The position numbers and the translations under genes were made by a program. A stretch of DNA of 64,000 nucleotides from positions 1,751,420 through 1,815,419 of the forward strand of contig SCFE01000037.1 of NCBI GenBank assembly GCA_004352715.1. The letters run 5' to 3'. The notes below the pieces were generated by a model, which made no database searches, was not told where the DNA came from, and saw only the letters and a list, made by a program, of their open reading frames with translations. This document shows positions 46,185 to 56,770 of this stretch, in pieces (within the stretch, counting starts at the first letter, position 1; every line of letters starts with the position of its first letter). The DNA is from Hofstenia miamia (lineage: Eukaryota; Xenacoelomorpha; Acoela).

Positions 46185-47167
46185 GCATAGGAGTTGAAGT
46201 ACATCACAGACGACAAAATTACACGTTTTTGCATATTATCAAAAATATAAGGATAAATTGAGAAAGATTACATTTATTTGATGCTTATAGATCTCAACAA
46301 ACAACACAGAGTTCACAAAGAATAGTTATATATTAGATAGTATTTATATTGAATACAAAGTCTCACTGTATACAAAATGATGTTCACAGTGATTTGTTTG
46401 CGACTCTGATAGATGAAAATGTTCTGATATTTTTGTTTTTTAATGGTGATGTAATTGATGTTTAGCATCATTCCTGATTTTTTATATTAAATGGCGTAAG
46501 TACTTGTTCTCAACTATGATTGAAAACTTTAAATGGTTAATGCCTATTACATTTGAAGAGCCTTCAAGATGAATAAATAAAAAATATAATATATATGAAT
46601 AAAGTGAATAAAAATAGTTGGGCACAACTTTGAAAATTACTTTTGAAAGACATCAGTTGAGCATAGAGCATAACAAAATATAAGCTCTGAATGAAAAATG
46701 AAAAAAGTATAATGTTTTATGCAAATAGTGCAACAATTAAATGCTGCACAAATGTAAAATCAATCTATTTTATCACAAATTTAGGCAAATCATCAGGAGT
46801 GTGTCAAAATTGTTGAAACTGGCACAATTTAGATATTTTACCATCACAATGAATTTCACTACATCATCTTTAAGAAAGCTTGAGAAACTGACAACTGAAC
46901 GGAAAATAAATTCGACAAAGATTTTCATGCTGACATGTAGAATAAGGCATTCAAATGACATAAATAACTAAAAAAACAACAAAATTGATGAATAATGGAA
47001 AATATCGTTGAGACTCTAATATTTTGTGGTGTCAAAAAGTATCAGCATGATTCCTAATAAATTCTTATAAATTCAAACTAAGTCTTGGTAATTTATTAAA
47101 GAAATGTATGTAGTTCAAGATTGTGAAATTTAAGCTTTAAAGTCAACAAAGCATATGCTGTACGTAC
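46185..47167. other. AT-rich Scm intron
   Basis: No gene recognised. Overlapping frames on opposite strands at 46741-46971 cancel each other and lack family patterns. Confidence 0.4.
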
Positions 47168-47190
47168 CAGAGATGAACATGGGCTGGGCC

Positions 47191-48820
47191 CAGAGATGGA
47201 AGTGGGGCGGATTTTTGTGAGCTGCTCTGCCCCGCCCCACAGAGGTTGTTGCCTGCCCCATTTCCACGTGTTGAGATCTGCCTCAGCTTGGCCCACGTTT
47301 TATATTCTACCACTTCAAAATTGGCCTACTAAGAAATTCTGCTCCAAAACTACTTAGGATATTTTATTGCAACTTGCGATAATACTTCAAATATAAAGTT
47401 GTGATGATTATTTAACAACGGATCTGAAAAACTACAAACAAATTAGCTTGCTTACTGTAAAAAAGTGCTAAAAAATATTCTTTTTAAAAGAAAATTCAAT
47501 AGTTTTAATCCTTACAGAATTTTATGCAAAACCGATATTAAAATACAATATTTTTTAGGACATAAAATAGAATAAATTCCCTATAAGCTGGCCTTGCACT
47601 ATAAAAAAATTTCGCCCTATGACAATCTTCATTGCACTACACCACACCACCACTCAAATATTTTGAATCTTGACTTCGTAGAAGATACTGAATCATTTTT
47701 TAAATGTTATCTCTACTATTGCTACCAATAGGAATCTAATAACATACGTGATGCCAATGCATATTAATAAAATTATTAATAGCAAAATGAAATTGAAATT
47801 TAACTCTATATAGCTTTTTATGAAGCTAAAGGTGTGTTCCCACTATCGACTTTTATCATCTGTCAAGAAATCGGTGATAAAAGTCGATAGTGTGAACACT
47901 CTATCTGCTTTTTTATCGGCTGATAAAAGTCGATAGTCTGAACGCTCCATCCGATTTTTTGGCAAAACAGCCAAATTACTGTCATCTGATAATTTATCAG
48001 CTGATAAAAGTCGATAGTCTGAACGCTCCATCCGATTTTTTGGCAAAACAGCCAAATTACTGTCATCTGATAATTTATCAGCTGATAAAAGTCGATAGTC
48101 TGAACGGTACTAAAACTAGTCGAATAGCTACTTGAAACTATTTGCTTACTTCTCAAGTAGGGAACAGACTTCCAAAACGTAAATTATTGTCTTTGAAATA
48201 TTTCAACTTCAAAATATGTAAACATTGTTTACATTCCAAGACAAACCAATGCATAAACAGATGTTGTTATTTTTCTTACTGTCAATCAAAAAATGATAAT
48301 TTATCATCTGATAAAAAATCGATAGTCTGAACGCTCTTCCAACTCCGCATTTTCTGATAAAAAATCTGATGATAAAAAATCGCCAATGTGAACGAAAATA
48401 ATTGCATTTTCGATTAAAATCTGCTGATAAAAGTCGATAGTGGGAACACACCTTAAGATCTTATGTAATACATTTATGCAATGAAAATTGCAAAGCCCAT
48501 TGACTACAAATTGGATCAAAATGATCTTGCTGATTTCATTGAATAGAATCAAACTTCACCAAAAGCTAAAAATGCATCGCAATTAATTTTTCAAAATGCG
48601 ACTAAATTTACAAGTAAATAATTTTTTAAGCAGGAAAATTTGATGTAAGAAAAAGCTTTTACAATCTATAAAATTGCCAATCACTTACTTCTATCTTTCT
48701 TAACAAAAATGAGTTTTTGCCCTACTTTTGCCCCATGGGTACCCACTTTAGAAAACTCTTGTCCATTACCTGCCCCGCCCCACCCTGCCCCATGAGTCGA
48801 TCCGCCCACTTCCATCTCTG
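47191..48820. mobile_element. Middle hAT-type element, inserted in the outer one
   Basis: Tips CAGAGATGGAAGTGGGGCGG and inverted CAGAGATGGAAGTGGGCGGA. Flanks GCTGGGCC (47183-47190) and GCCGTGCC (48821-48828) match at 6 of 8 positions and belong to the outer element. About 1 kb without its own guest. Subterminal CCCCGCCCCAC blocks occur at both ends. A fragment of a second copy is at 50305-50545. No transposase frame. Confidence 0.88.
47830..48453. mobile_element. Innermost element, TAA target duplication, iterated TIR motif
   Basis: TIRs AGGTGTGTTCCCACTATCGA... are perfect for 29 bp. TAA flanks both sides (47827-47829, 48454-48456), which fits PIF/Harbinger-type (TWA) duplication; the tip itself is not diagnostic. 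The motif TGATAAAAGTCGATAGT from the TIR recurs inside several times in either orientation (near 47876, 47921, 48002, 48083 and, as AAAAAATCGATAGT, 48313). An 81-bp direct repeat is present (marker AACGCTCCATCCGATTTTTT at 47941 and 48022). Confidence 0.87.
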
Positions 48821-49079
48821 GCCGTGCCCAAAATTTAAAAACTACGGACAAAAAACGGGCCGAATAAAATGAATTACAACAAGCTTGTAAACATACATTT
48901 TTGAAATCAACTTCTGCAAAGTCAGAAAGAATTTTTAGTCAAATTGGACTTAGTGCTACAGCCAAAAAATTAATGTGTTGAAATTGATCAATAAATATTA
49001 ACGGCCAAAAACGGGCTTGAAATAATAGTTGGCGGGCCGGGCTTGAAAAATTCGGCGCGTGTCCATCTCTGGTACATAC

Positions 49080-49564
49080 TATGGCAAAAAGAAGTTGAAT
49101 GAAATGTTAACATAATAGAACTTTTTACCTACTGTGTTATTGCCCTGAGTGAACTAATTAAACTAATTCGTTACAATTTAAGATAAATTTACATTGCATA
49201 TCATAATTTACATAAATAGAAAGAAAAAGAAACTAAGTTAGTCAAAAACAGCCCTAAACACATTGAATTTCATGTGAACCACATACATTCCTAATGCCCT
49301 ACGAAAATGAGGTATTACAATTAAAGTTTGTAATACAAATATGTTTTATTTACTCCACACCTCTTGCGCTAAAATGAAATTAAAGATGGAAGCAAAAATG
49401 TAAAGGAATTACATTTTTTGTGTTCAGGAAGTGGCATTTAATGTATTAATTGTCTACACTACATGCTCAAGTACAATTAGAAAACTCCAATTTTTAGTTG
49501 TTAATAAAACTAGTGATAAATCAGAATTATATACAAATTATAGAAAAATAATCATGTGTCTTAC
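49080..49564. other. Scm intron, donor-side flank of the 118-bp exon
   Basis: AT-rich and non-coding; nothing recognised. Confidence 0.5.
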
Positions 49565-49682
49565 TTGTTTAAAGCATTCAGAACTTGCTGGCTTGCTTCC
49601 AGTTTCCCGTAAATAATCATTCCACGAAAATGCATCTAAATGATGTTCATTAGAACGACGTAATCCCATTAACACTTTTACG
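49565..49682 (-). CDS. Scm: Scm-like Polycomb protein, exon starting MBT repeat 1
   Basis: A 118-bp exon, phase 2 in and phase 0 out. Acceptor CTGTGCATTTCCAG precedes CGTAAAAG; donor GTAAGA follows TTTAAACAA. It reads VKVLMGLRRSNEHHLDA then FSWNDYLRETGSKPASSECF and KQ. Scm proteins have F-W-(D/E)-x-Y-L-x-E-T-x-S-x-x-A-P-x-x-C-F-K-Q exactly where MBT1 begins, and the next exon (25282-25048) continues it in phase 0 without a missing residue. This is the most 5' exon found; the FCS zinc-finger exons expected before it were not seen in 49.7-64 kb. The following intron is 24.3 kb. Confidence 0.92.
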
Positions 49683-49689
49683 CTGGAAA

Positions 49690-50304
49690 TGCACAGAAAT
49701 AAAGAATTCACTCATTAATAGTGTTGTTTATAAGAATTCATTCAACAGCCAATCACCACTCAAACACCAATTGAGAAAACCTCTAGCGGTTTATAACGAA
49801 ATTTCCCGCTGCATTGCACAGAAAATTAATGAATTTTTTGCAGAAATCGAGAAAATAGATAATTAAATAAAATTGCATGGATAAGAGCGGGACATAATTA
49901 TATTCAAGAAAATAAGTTTTGAGGTGATGACTTAATATTAGAACAAATTGGCGAGAAGTCAATATTAAACAAATGTAGCGCAATTGTATGCATTGAAGTT
50001 GTATAGTGCATTTCAATTAAAACTGCATTTACCAAAGTGCGCAATTATTACTTCAAGTGAGCACCTTAGCTATTGCATCAATAGCAAAAATTAATAATGG
50101 TTTATAATTTTATTTCTGTAAGTTACTAGAAAATGTAACATGCGATGCGAGGCTGAAATATTTAAGGATATATACGGCAAATTTATTCAAATACCTACTA
50201 AAATAGAATAACACAATAATTATATTAAAATTTGAAATAAAAGCATAGGCTGGAAAACACCCATTAAGTAATGCTTTCCACTGATGTACTTATATCACTT
50301 ATCT
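49690..50304. other. Intron upstream of the Scm 118-bp exon
   Basis: AT-rich, nothing recognised. Confidence 0.4.
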
Positions 50305-50545
50305 TGGTGATACTACTTCAAATAAAGTTGTGATGATTATTTAACTACTGATCTGAAAAACTACAAATTAGCTTGCTTACTGTAAAAAAGTGTAAAAATA
50401 TTATTTTTAAAAGAAAATTCAATAGTTTTAATCCTTACAGAATTTTATGCAAAACCGATATTAAAATACAATATTTTTTAGGACATAAAATTGAATAAAT
50501 TCCTTATCAGCTGGTTTTGCACTATAAAAAATTGCGCTAAAATCT
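50305..50545. mobile_element. Fragment of a second copy of the middle nested element
   Basis: Runs parallel to 47375-47615: shared AAGTTGTGATGATTATTTAA, AATAGTTTTAATCCTTACAG and TTTTATGCAAAACCGATATT, with small indels. Neither terminal repeat is present. Confidence 0.88.
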
Positions 50546-50549
50546 ATTG

Positions 50550-51079
50550 TTGAAAAAAACTAATATGGGTAAGGCTGTCTAAAAATAAGGCGTCTAAAAC
50601 ACTCTTTACCAATGAATTTTTAAACACTTTGGCGTCAAAACTAAAAAATAAAATTATAGATATCCCATGCACAATAAAAAACCTAGAAAATGGAATTTTA
50701 CCAATATTTTTGGATAGAAATTTAAGCTATAATGTAACAATCCCTTATTAAATATAATTCTTCCAAATATGTATGGTATGTTGAAATCTCAGAATAATTA
50801 TTGAACAATTCAAACAATCCAAAAAACCCTCCAAAATGGTAACAGACATGAATGCATTATTATCTATTTATGTAAAATAAGAATTTCTTTGAAAAAAAAC
50901 AAAATTATCAAAACATTGCCAATATATTTTACTCAGAATAATTTGAAGAAATTTTCATGTTTACCAGCGACTGTGACAAGGATACGTACAAGATGTTTGA
51001 TATAGTGGTCTTTCAAATGTGTCTAATGAAACAATTTCAGCATTCAAATAATCACAAACTCAATCAAATGATGACAACC
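50550..51079. other. AT-rich stretch
   Basis: No gene recognised. Confidence 0.4.
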
Positions 51080-51683
51080 ATATGGAATCTGTAGTAGTGC
51101 AGCAGTTTCAAGGATTGAACAGGTCCCATGCTCAATGGTGAAAAAGAGATTTTGCATCAATATTTGTAAACGAAACCCTACAGATTCAGACACCTAGAGA
51201 ACGTTAAATCACTATTACAATTCAAGTTCTGTGTTGTGGATTAATAAAGCACACTTTTCATGGATGGTTCGGTCATATGGGATGAATACTAATCCACACA
51301 TTATGCTCACATCATCCATTTACTGTTTGCACTCAGAAAGTGACAGGGTGGGAAAGATTTATTTTAACAAAAATGCTCCCTTCTTTCTTCTCCCATGATT
51401 GTTAATGATGAGAGTTATCTGAATATTTTGAAAGCCCATGTCATACACAGGAAGATAGTACGCAAAACCCACTTTTCAGCAAAGGTGAAACTTGGAGATG
51501 AAAACAGAGTATGACCACCTTGATCACCAGATTTCTCTCCAGCTGATTTTTAACTTTGGGCTAGATTCAAACATTGTGATTACTTACAAACTCCTAGCAA
51601 TATGCCCAATTAAAGGAATATATTTCTGAGGAAGTGGCCCAAATATCTCAAGAAAAATTACAGTAATGCAGCGAAATGGTGTG
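51080..51683 (+). pseudogene. mariner transposase fragment, decayed
   Basis: Pieces in changing frames follow the mariner order. HYAHIIHLLFALR with QGGKDLF comes from the core. NDESYLNILKAHVIHRKIV follows. Then SPDFSPADF-stop-LWARFKH, corresponding to the SPDLSPxDxxLWxxLK motif that carries the final catalytic Asp, and ends near NAAKWC. Several stops. A second piece of the same element lies at 53390-53535. Confidence 0.75.
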
Positions 51684-51946
51684 TTTATAACTAGTGCCCC
51701 ACAATATCCATTTAATATAAAGTTAGAATGATTGTTTTCATTATAAAAAGTATCAACAATACTTTACAGTGACATTTTGATTTCAAAAAATAATTTTAAA
51801 ATGGCATAATTCTTAAAAATTTTTATATAATTTTCAACAAAAAAACTTGTTATTATAAATCTTGGTTTTTAACATACAATCATAGGAAATATATAGTTTA
51901 CTCAACGCCACTCTTGAGAAGCCCTTAAATATATATATATATATAT
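51684..51946. repeat. Dispersed repeat, copy 2, ending in a TA microsatellite
   Basis: Same sequence and orientation as 18747-18989 (TTTATAACTAGTGCCCCACA ... CTCAACGCCACTCTTGAGAAGC), followed by (TA)n at about 51930-51946. It directly abuts the mariner fragment on its left. Confidence 0.85.
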
Positions 51947-52117
51947 GAAGAGGACTCATGGTATCCACAATGTTTGAGACTGTTTACCATTAGATGGGTT
52001 TAACAAGCCCCGGACAAGTTTTCGAATTGAAAAAGCAAATCTGGTTATAGTATTAAGTAAGTATATACATTTTTTAAAATAGAATATTAAGCAATATTAA
52101 GCCAAGCTAGTTTCGCC

Positions 52118-52600
52118 ATGTTTGCAATAATGCTCACTGAAGAAGAAACTGAAATAACTCGGAAACGTTGGATAAATCCATATTTGCCCTTAAGAGAGGA
52201 AGAAGAACCTACTTTTAGACTTTTAAAACAATTTGATCCTACAGGTTTAGGAATTATTAGCGTATTTCCGCAGTGGAATTTGAATATCTTTATAAAATTA
52301 TTCAGCCGCTGATTTCAAAAAGGTTGACAAACTTTTGTAAACCTATTGAACTAGATATGCGCCTGGCAATTACTTTAAGATATCTTGCAACAGGTGAGAC
52401 TCAAAATAATTACACGGCCTTAAATCTAAATAATATTTAGGAGAATCCTTTAGGCTTTCAATTTAAAGTGGCCAATAATACAGTGGGGTTGATTGTCCGA
52501 GATATCTGTAAAAGCCTTGTCAAGGCTTTAAAGAAGGAATTTCTACAGATATACATACATTTGTTTTATCAACTCTTTTTTAACATTTAACACTTCAAAA
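52118..52600 (+). pseudogene. PIF/Harbinger transposase fragment
   Basis: Frame 1 reads MFAIMLTEEETEITRKRWIN then PYLPLREEEEPTFRLLKQFD, the usual start of Harbinger nucleases (RRWWxRP ... ). After a frameshift near 52270 it continues LYKIIQPLISKRLTNF and ELDMRLAITLRYLATGE, the hallmark RLAxTLRxLATG block, then GFQFKVANNTVGLIVRDICK in place of RISxxTVSxIVxxxC. One stop lies inside (near 52438), and the DDE catalytic part is absent or beyond the TA microsatellite. Ends were not found. Confidence 0.85.
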
Positions 52601-52611
52601 TTCCACATCAA

Positions 52612-52615
<4 letters not shown>

Positions 52616-52645
<30 letters not shown>

Positions 52646-52725
52646 NNNNNNNNNNNNNNNNNNNNNNNNNNNNNNNNNNNNNNNNNNNNNNNNNNNNNNN
52701 NNNNNNNNNNNNNTATATATATATA
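52616..52725. repeat. TA microsatellite with 68-bp gap
   Basis: (TA)n on both sides of N 52646-52713. Confidence 0.95.
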
Positions 52726-53171
52726 AAAAAGAATATAATTATAGGAGTTGATTATTTGCACAGATTTTATAAAATACAAGATGATTGCAAGAATGCTGTA
52801 AGGTGTAATTTTATTATGCAAACCCTAATGCATTTGTTTTCAGCATAAGAATACCCTCCTTTCCGCGTAATTAGATTTTACATGTATGATTAAATTGAAG
52901 ACAAGCAGATGCTTGATTACATTATATATATAATAAAATTAATGAATAAAGTGCACGATGTAAAAATGATATTATAATATTGGTTAACTTAGCAATTTAT
53001 CCTTTTATTACTGTTTGATTTTTCAAATTTTGCAAACTCAATTACAATAGAATCGTCACCTGATTGGCATGTTAATTTTCACTGTTTGTTTATTCCAATT
53101 TATTAATGCATATACAAATTCTATCTAAATGTTGTCAAAATCAGTCAACAAAAAACCGTAACTTAACGAAA
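52726..53171. other. AT-rich stretch
   Basis: No gene recognised. Confidence 0.4.
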
Positions 53172-53374
53172 CCGTCGCACACTGCCGTTAAGGTAAACTT
53201 AACTTAACTCTAGAAAAAACTTTACGGTTCGCGTTGCAGTTAGCCGTAACTTAAGAAATTCCGTCGCACACTGTCGTTAAGGCTTACGTTACTGTTACCT
53301 TAACGGCAGTGTGCGATGGGATTATCTGAACCTTAACTTAGCAATTAACTTAACTTAACGGCAGTGTGCGACGG
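53172..53374. repeat. Hyper-palindromic element built from CCGTCGCACACTGCCGTTAAG
   Basis: Inverted tips CCGTCGCACACTGCCGTTAAG-like (left) and its complement at the right (CTTAACGGCAGTGTGCGACGG). The same 21-bp word recurs inside once more in forward orientation (near 53255, CCGTCGCACACTGTCGTTAAG) and once inverted (near 53302). CCGTAAC and TTAACTTAACTT words fill the rest. No target duplication could be fixed. It looks like a small MITE in which the terminal motif multiplied. Confidence 0.8.
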
Positions 53375-53389
53375 GGGAAAGATTACCTA

Positions 53390-53535
53390 AAGGTGCAATT
53401 TGGAGATGAAAACAGTATGACCACCTTGATCACCAGATTTCTCTCCAGCTGATTTTTAACTTTGGGCTAGATTCAAACATTGTGATTACTTACAAACTCC
53501 TAGCAATATGGACTATTAAAGCAATATATGGTATG
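53390..53535 (+). pseudogene. mariner transposase fragment, second piece
   Basis: Matches 51486-51620 almost base for base, including the stretch encoding SPDFSPADF-stop-LWARFKH. It begins at the edge of the hyper-palindromic element. Confidence 0.85.
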
Positions 53536-53624
53536 TTGCAGTCCTAAGTCAGTGTCCTAAGCCAGCTGAAATGTGCATGTTGAATATTTATTGTAATAAT
53601 ATAAATTCTTATTGGTTTTTTATA

Positions 53625-54109
53625 ATCTGGTATAACTTGGTGCTATTTTTGTACTAATTAGAGATATATAGTAGTTTTATATCATTATTCTAAAGTCACT
53701 AAATATATATATAAATATAGATATAAAACATAAAAAACTTTAAATACGCATTTAACAGATAACATCCATTGTTAAAATTTGTGAAAACCAATCACATTTA
53801 GTTATGAAATATGGAAATATAAATTGAAATATTAAAATTCAAAGCAGAAATCNTAATCTGGTATAACTTGGTGCTATTTTTGTACTAATTAGGGATATAT
53901 AGTAGTTTTATATCATTATTCTAAAGTCACTAAATATATATATATATATGTATATAAATATAGATATAAAACATAAAAAACTTTAAATAAGCATTTAACA
54001 GATGAAACACGTACGATAACATCCATAGTTAAAATTTGTGAAAACCAATCACATTTAGTTATGAAATATGGAAATATAAATTGAAATATTAAAATTCAAA
54101 GCAGAAATC
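53625..54109. repeat. Tandem duplication of about 230-255 bp
   Basis: Unit 1 at 53625-53852 and unit 2 at 53854-54109, both running from TAATCTGGTATAACTTGGTG to TTAAAATTCAAAGCAGAAATC, joined by one ambiguous base (53853). Unit 2 has a longer TA run and an extra GAAACACGTAC. The end of each unit (CCAATCACATTTAG...ATGGAAATATAAA) recurs inverted at 63278-63325, placing this at the outer left edge of the palindrome. Confidence 0.9.
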
Positions 54110-54306
54110 CATTTAAATGCAATGAATATTTAGTGTGGTCATTATAAGATCAAAGACCAAACCCAGATTTGTAAATAATTAAAAAATCGATTCGACTATT
54201 AGAAGAAATGGAATCGTCAATATTGATGGTGTTATGTACTGCTGTAGAAGCAGAAGTTCTTCTATAGCTACAATGGAGGTTGTCACTGAAGGACCATTGA
54301 AAATAC

Positions 54307-55557
54307 ATGGAAAATGATTTTAAACTAAGCGTAGACAATAACGCTTTAAACTTTCAATACTCTTCGATTAAGAGCCACAATCAAAGGCTCTCGCTATCGG
54401 AAGACAACCCTAAGGAGTTCAAACTTCTAAGCAATCAAAGCCTAAGCGCCCAATACAGTCTACAAAACTTCACACACGAAGGCTTCTTTCAATACAGCGT
54501 GAAAAGAAAATTTGTTTGTACCTTTAAGGAAGGGGCTGGGAAGCGTTTAGAACAAGAGGGTAATGATTTAACATATAATCCATTCCATGATTTCACTAAA
54601 ATTATGATGGAATCGTTTAATACAAGCTGTGAGAATATATTGGGTGTTGGCAAATATACTCAAGATGATGATGTCGAACTTCTGTGTTATGAAAACAATC
54701 AACTAACTTCTAGTAACATCTACCCGCAACATTATAAGAAGTATTCCAGAATAATATTCAGAGCTTTTTCTTTTTCGCCACCTATATGTACAGATGCAAA
54801 GCTTCCCACGTACACCTATCTTGCCTGTGTACAGGATGATGGGATAAGAGCGCAAAGATTCAACAGGAAAAACAATGGATCAAACGAAGAAATTTATATC
54901 AATGAATTTAATACTTTTGGGGAGAAAAGACTTACATTCGCAAGAGAGTATAATAATCAGAGAGAACCTGCTATCCTGATAACGGCAACGGCTGCATCAA
55001 AAAGATGTAGGGATTTTGATACATATGATTTATTAAAAAACTGCACTGAAGGAGCATATATTACCGGAGTCTTAATCATTGTTCAATTAAGAAATAACTT
55101 TTCAATAGATGCAGTGTACATGCACTTCCTGAATCTCTCGTACCCCTGCAGAGAACTAGTTTTCTGGGCAAAAAAGCATCAGCTCAACTGTTATGGATAT
55201 GTCTCTTTTAAGTTGATTGAACTATATGACAATTCAATTCATAAGGCTACAGATTTGCCACAATTGCGTTTAGCAAATCCTTTGATTCGATTTGATAGGA
55301 TTCTCCAAGGTTATCTCGATGAAGACGAAAAAGTAGATTTTATACAAACATTCAAATGGTCCGAATACTTTGGTTCTATAGAGTTGTCAACCTTAAATGA
55401 TGACTCTCCCAGAATAGCGACCGTTGCAAGTTGGTATCCTTGTATAAGCGAGCGCTCGTTTGTTGCGTTAGTTGATGTCGACTCAAACGGAAAAGATGAT
55501 GTTTTTGCTTTCAACTCCACGCATGTCTGCATATCGCTTAACAAAAGATATTTTTGA
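54307..55557 (+). CDS. Unrecognised paralogue family, copy A (416 residues)
   Basis: I do not recognise the family. The start is the first ATG after an in-frame stop (54298-54300), but the aligned paralogue D continues upstream, so A may be N-terminally cut. Homology to D on the plus side begins only at about 54297; before that the two differ. The protein is polar with scattered cysteines, no clear signal peptide or membrane segment, and blocks such as SLSEDNPKEFKLLSNQSLSA and PPICTDAKLPTYTYLACVQD. Near its end, RSFVALVDVDSNGKDDVFAF contains D-x-D-x-N-G-x-D-D, a calcium-loop-like motif resembling one blade of FG-GAP/VCBS proteins; this is an observation, not an assignment. It ends ISLNKRYF in all four copies. 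Confidence 0.7.
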   Translation: MENDFKLSVDNNALNFQYSSIKSHNQRLSLSEDNPKEFKLLSNQSLSAQYSLQNFTHEGFFQYSVKRKFVCTFKEGAGKRLEQEGNDLTYNPFHDFTKIMMESFNTSCENILGVGKYTQDDDVELLCYENNQLTSSNIYPQHYKKYSRIIFRAFSFSPPICTDAKLPTYTYLACVQDDGIRAQRFNRKNNGSNEEIYINEFNTFGEKRLTFAREYNNQREPAILITATAASKRCRDFDTYDLLKNCTEGAYITGVLIIVQLRNNFSIDAVYMHFLNLSYPCRELVFWAKKHQLNCYGYVSFKLIELYDNSIHKATDLPQLRLANPLIRFDRILQGYLDEDEKVDFIQTFKWSEYFGSIELSTLNDDSPRIATVASWYPCISERSFVALVDVDSNGKDDVFAFNSTHVCISLNKRYF

Positions 55558-55770
55558 ATTGGATTCTTGAACTGCATGCAATTTATGACTTCAAACGATT
55601 GTTTTGTTCTTTTATGATGTTTATATTTAAGATTCAATAGAGTAGTAAATGTAGACTTAAGCAGAGCAATATCAAATAATGTATCTAATATCCTTCGTCC
55701 TTTACAATTGTTAAATTTTCAATCCTACATAACCCATTTTGAGTAGGCGTCACTTTCATCAATATCAAAT
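55558..55770. other. Shared 3' flank of copy A
   Basis: Homologous to the downstream DNA of B, C and D. A and D share an extra ATGATGTTTAT-type insertion near 55613-55625 that puts a stop in the frame open in B and C, so this is better read as untranslated sequence. Confidence 0.7.
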
Positions 55771-56770
55771 NNNNNNNNNNNNNNNNNNNNNNNNNNNNNN
55801 NNNNNNNNNNNNNNNNNNNNNNNNNNNNNNNNNNNNNNNNNNNNNNNNNNNNNNNNNNNNNNNNNNNNNNNNNNNNNNNNNNNNNNNNNNNNNNNNNNNN
55901 NNNNNNNNNNNNNNNNNNNNNNNNNNNNNNNNNNNNNNNNNNNNNNNNNNNNNNNNNNNNNNNNNNNNNNNNNNNNNNNNNNNNNNNNNNNNNNNNNNNN
56001 NNNNNNNNNNNNNNNNNNNNNNNNNNNNNNNNNNNNNNNNNNNNNNNNNNNNNNNNNNNNNNNNNNNNNNNNNNNNNNNNNNNNNNNNNNNNNNNNNNNN
56101 NNNNNNNNNNNNNNNNNNNNNNNNNNNNNNNNNNNNNNNNNNNNNNNNNNNNNNNNNNNNNNNNNNNNNNNNNNNNNNNNNNNNNNNNNNNNNNNNNNNN
56201 NNNNNNNNNNNNNNNNNNNNNNNNNNNNNNNNNNNNNNNNNNNNNNNNNNNNNNNNNNNNNNNNNNNNNNNNNNNNNNNNNNNNNNNNNNNNNNNNNNNN
56301 NNNNNNNNNNNNNNNNNNNNNNNNNNNNNNNNNNNNNNNNNNNNNNNNNNNNNNNNNNNNNNNNNNNNNNNNNNNNNNNNNNNNNNNNNNNNNNNNNNNN
56401 NNNNNNNNNNNNNNNNNNNNNNNNNNNNNNNNNNNNNNNNNNNNNNNNNNNNNNNNNNNNNNNNNNNNNNNNNNNNNNNNNNNNNNNNNNNNNNNNNNNN
56501 NNNNNNNNNNNNNNNNNNNNNNNNNNNNNNNNNNNNNNNNNNNNNNNNNNNNNNNNNNNNNNNNNNNNNNNNNNNNNNNNNNNNNNNNNNNNNNNNNNNN
56601 NNNNNNNNNNNNNNNNNNNNNNNNNNNNNNNNNNNNNNNNNNNNNNNNNNNNNNNNNNNNNNNNNNNNNNNNNNNNNNNNNNNNNNNNNNNNNNNNNNNN
56701 NNNNNNNNNNNNNNNNNNNNNNNNNNNNNNNNNNNNNNNNNNNNNNNNNNNNNNNNNNNNNNNNNNNNNN
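55771..56770. other. Assembly gap of exactly 1000 N
   Basis: The round length suggests a placeholder, so true distances across it are unknown. Confidence 0.95.

Larger units (their letters stand above)
47168..49071. mobile_element. Outer hAT-type element of a three-level nest
   Basis: Tips CAGAGATGAACATGGGCTGG and inverted CAGAGATGGACACGCGCCGA. Flanks GTACGTAC (47160-47167) and GTACATAC (49072-49079) match at 7 of 8 positions. Only 23 bp of its left end (47168-47190) and 251 bp of its right part (48821-49071) are its own; everything between arrived later. A likely relative's left tip is at about 23433. Confidence 0.88.

Noticed and set aside
47870-48100. Regularly spaced repeats that could suggest a CRISPR array
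   Set aside because: The genome is eukaryotic, the repeats are inverted as well as direct, and the spacing reflects an 81-bp duplication within a transposon.
47843-48552. Several overlapping minus-strand frames with repeated residues
   Set aside because: They are translations of the iterated TIR motif in the inner nested element.
55311-55637. 108-codon minus-strand frame opposite the end of copy A (also at 58036-58353 and 61698-62024)
   Set aside because: It is the antisense shadow of the conserved C-terminal part of the paralogue family; its conservation follows from that of the gene.
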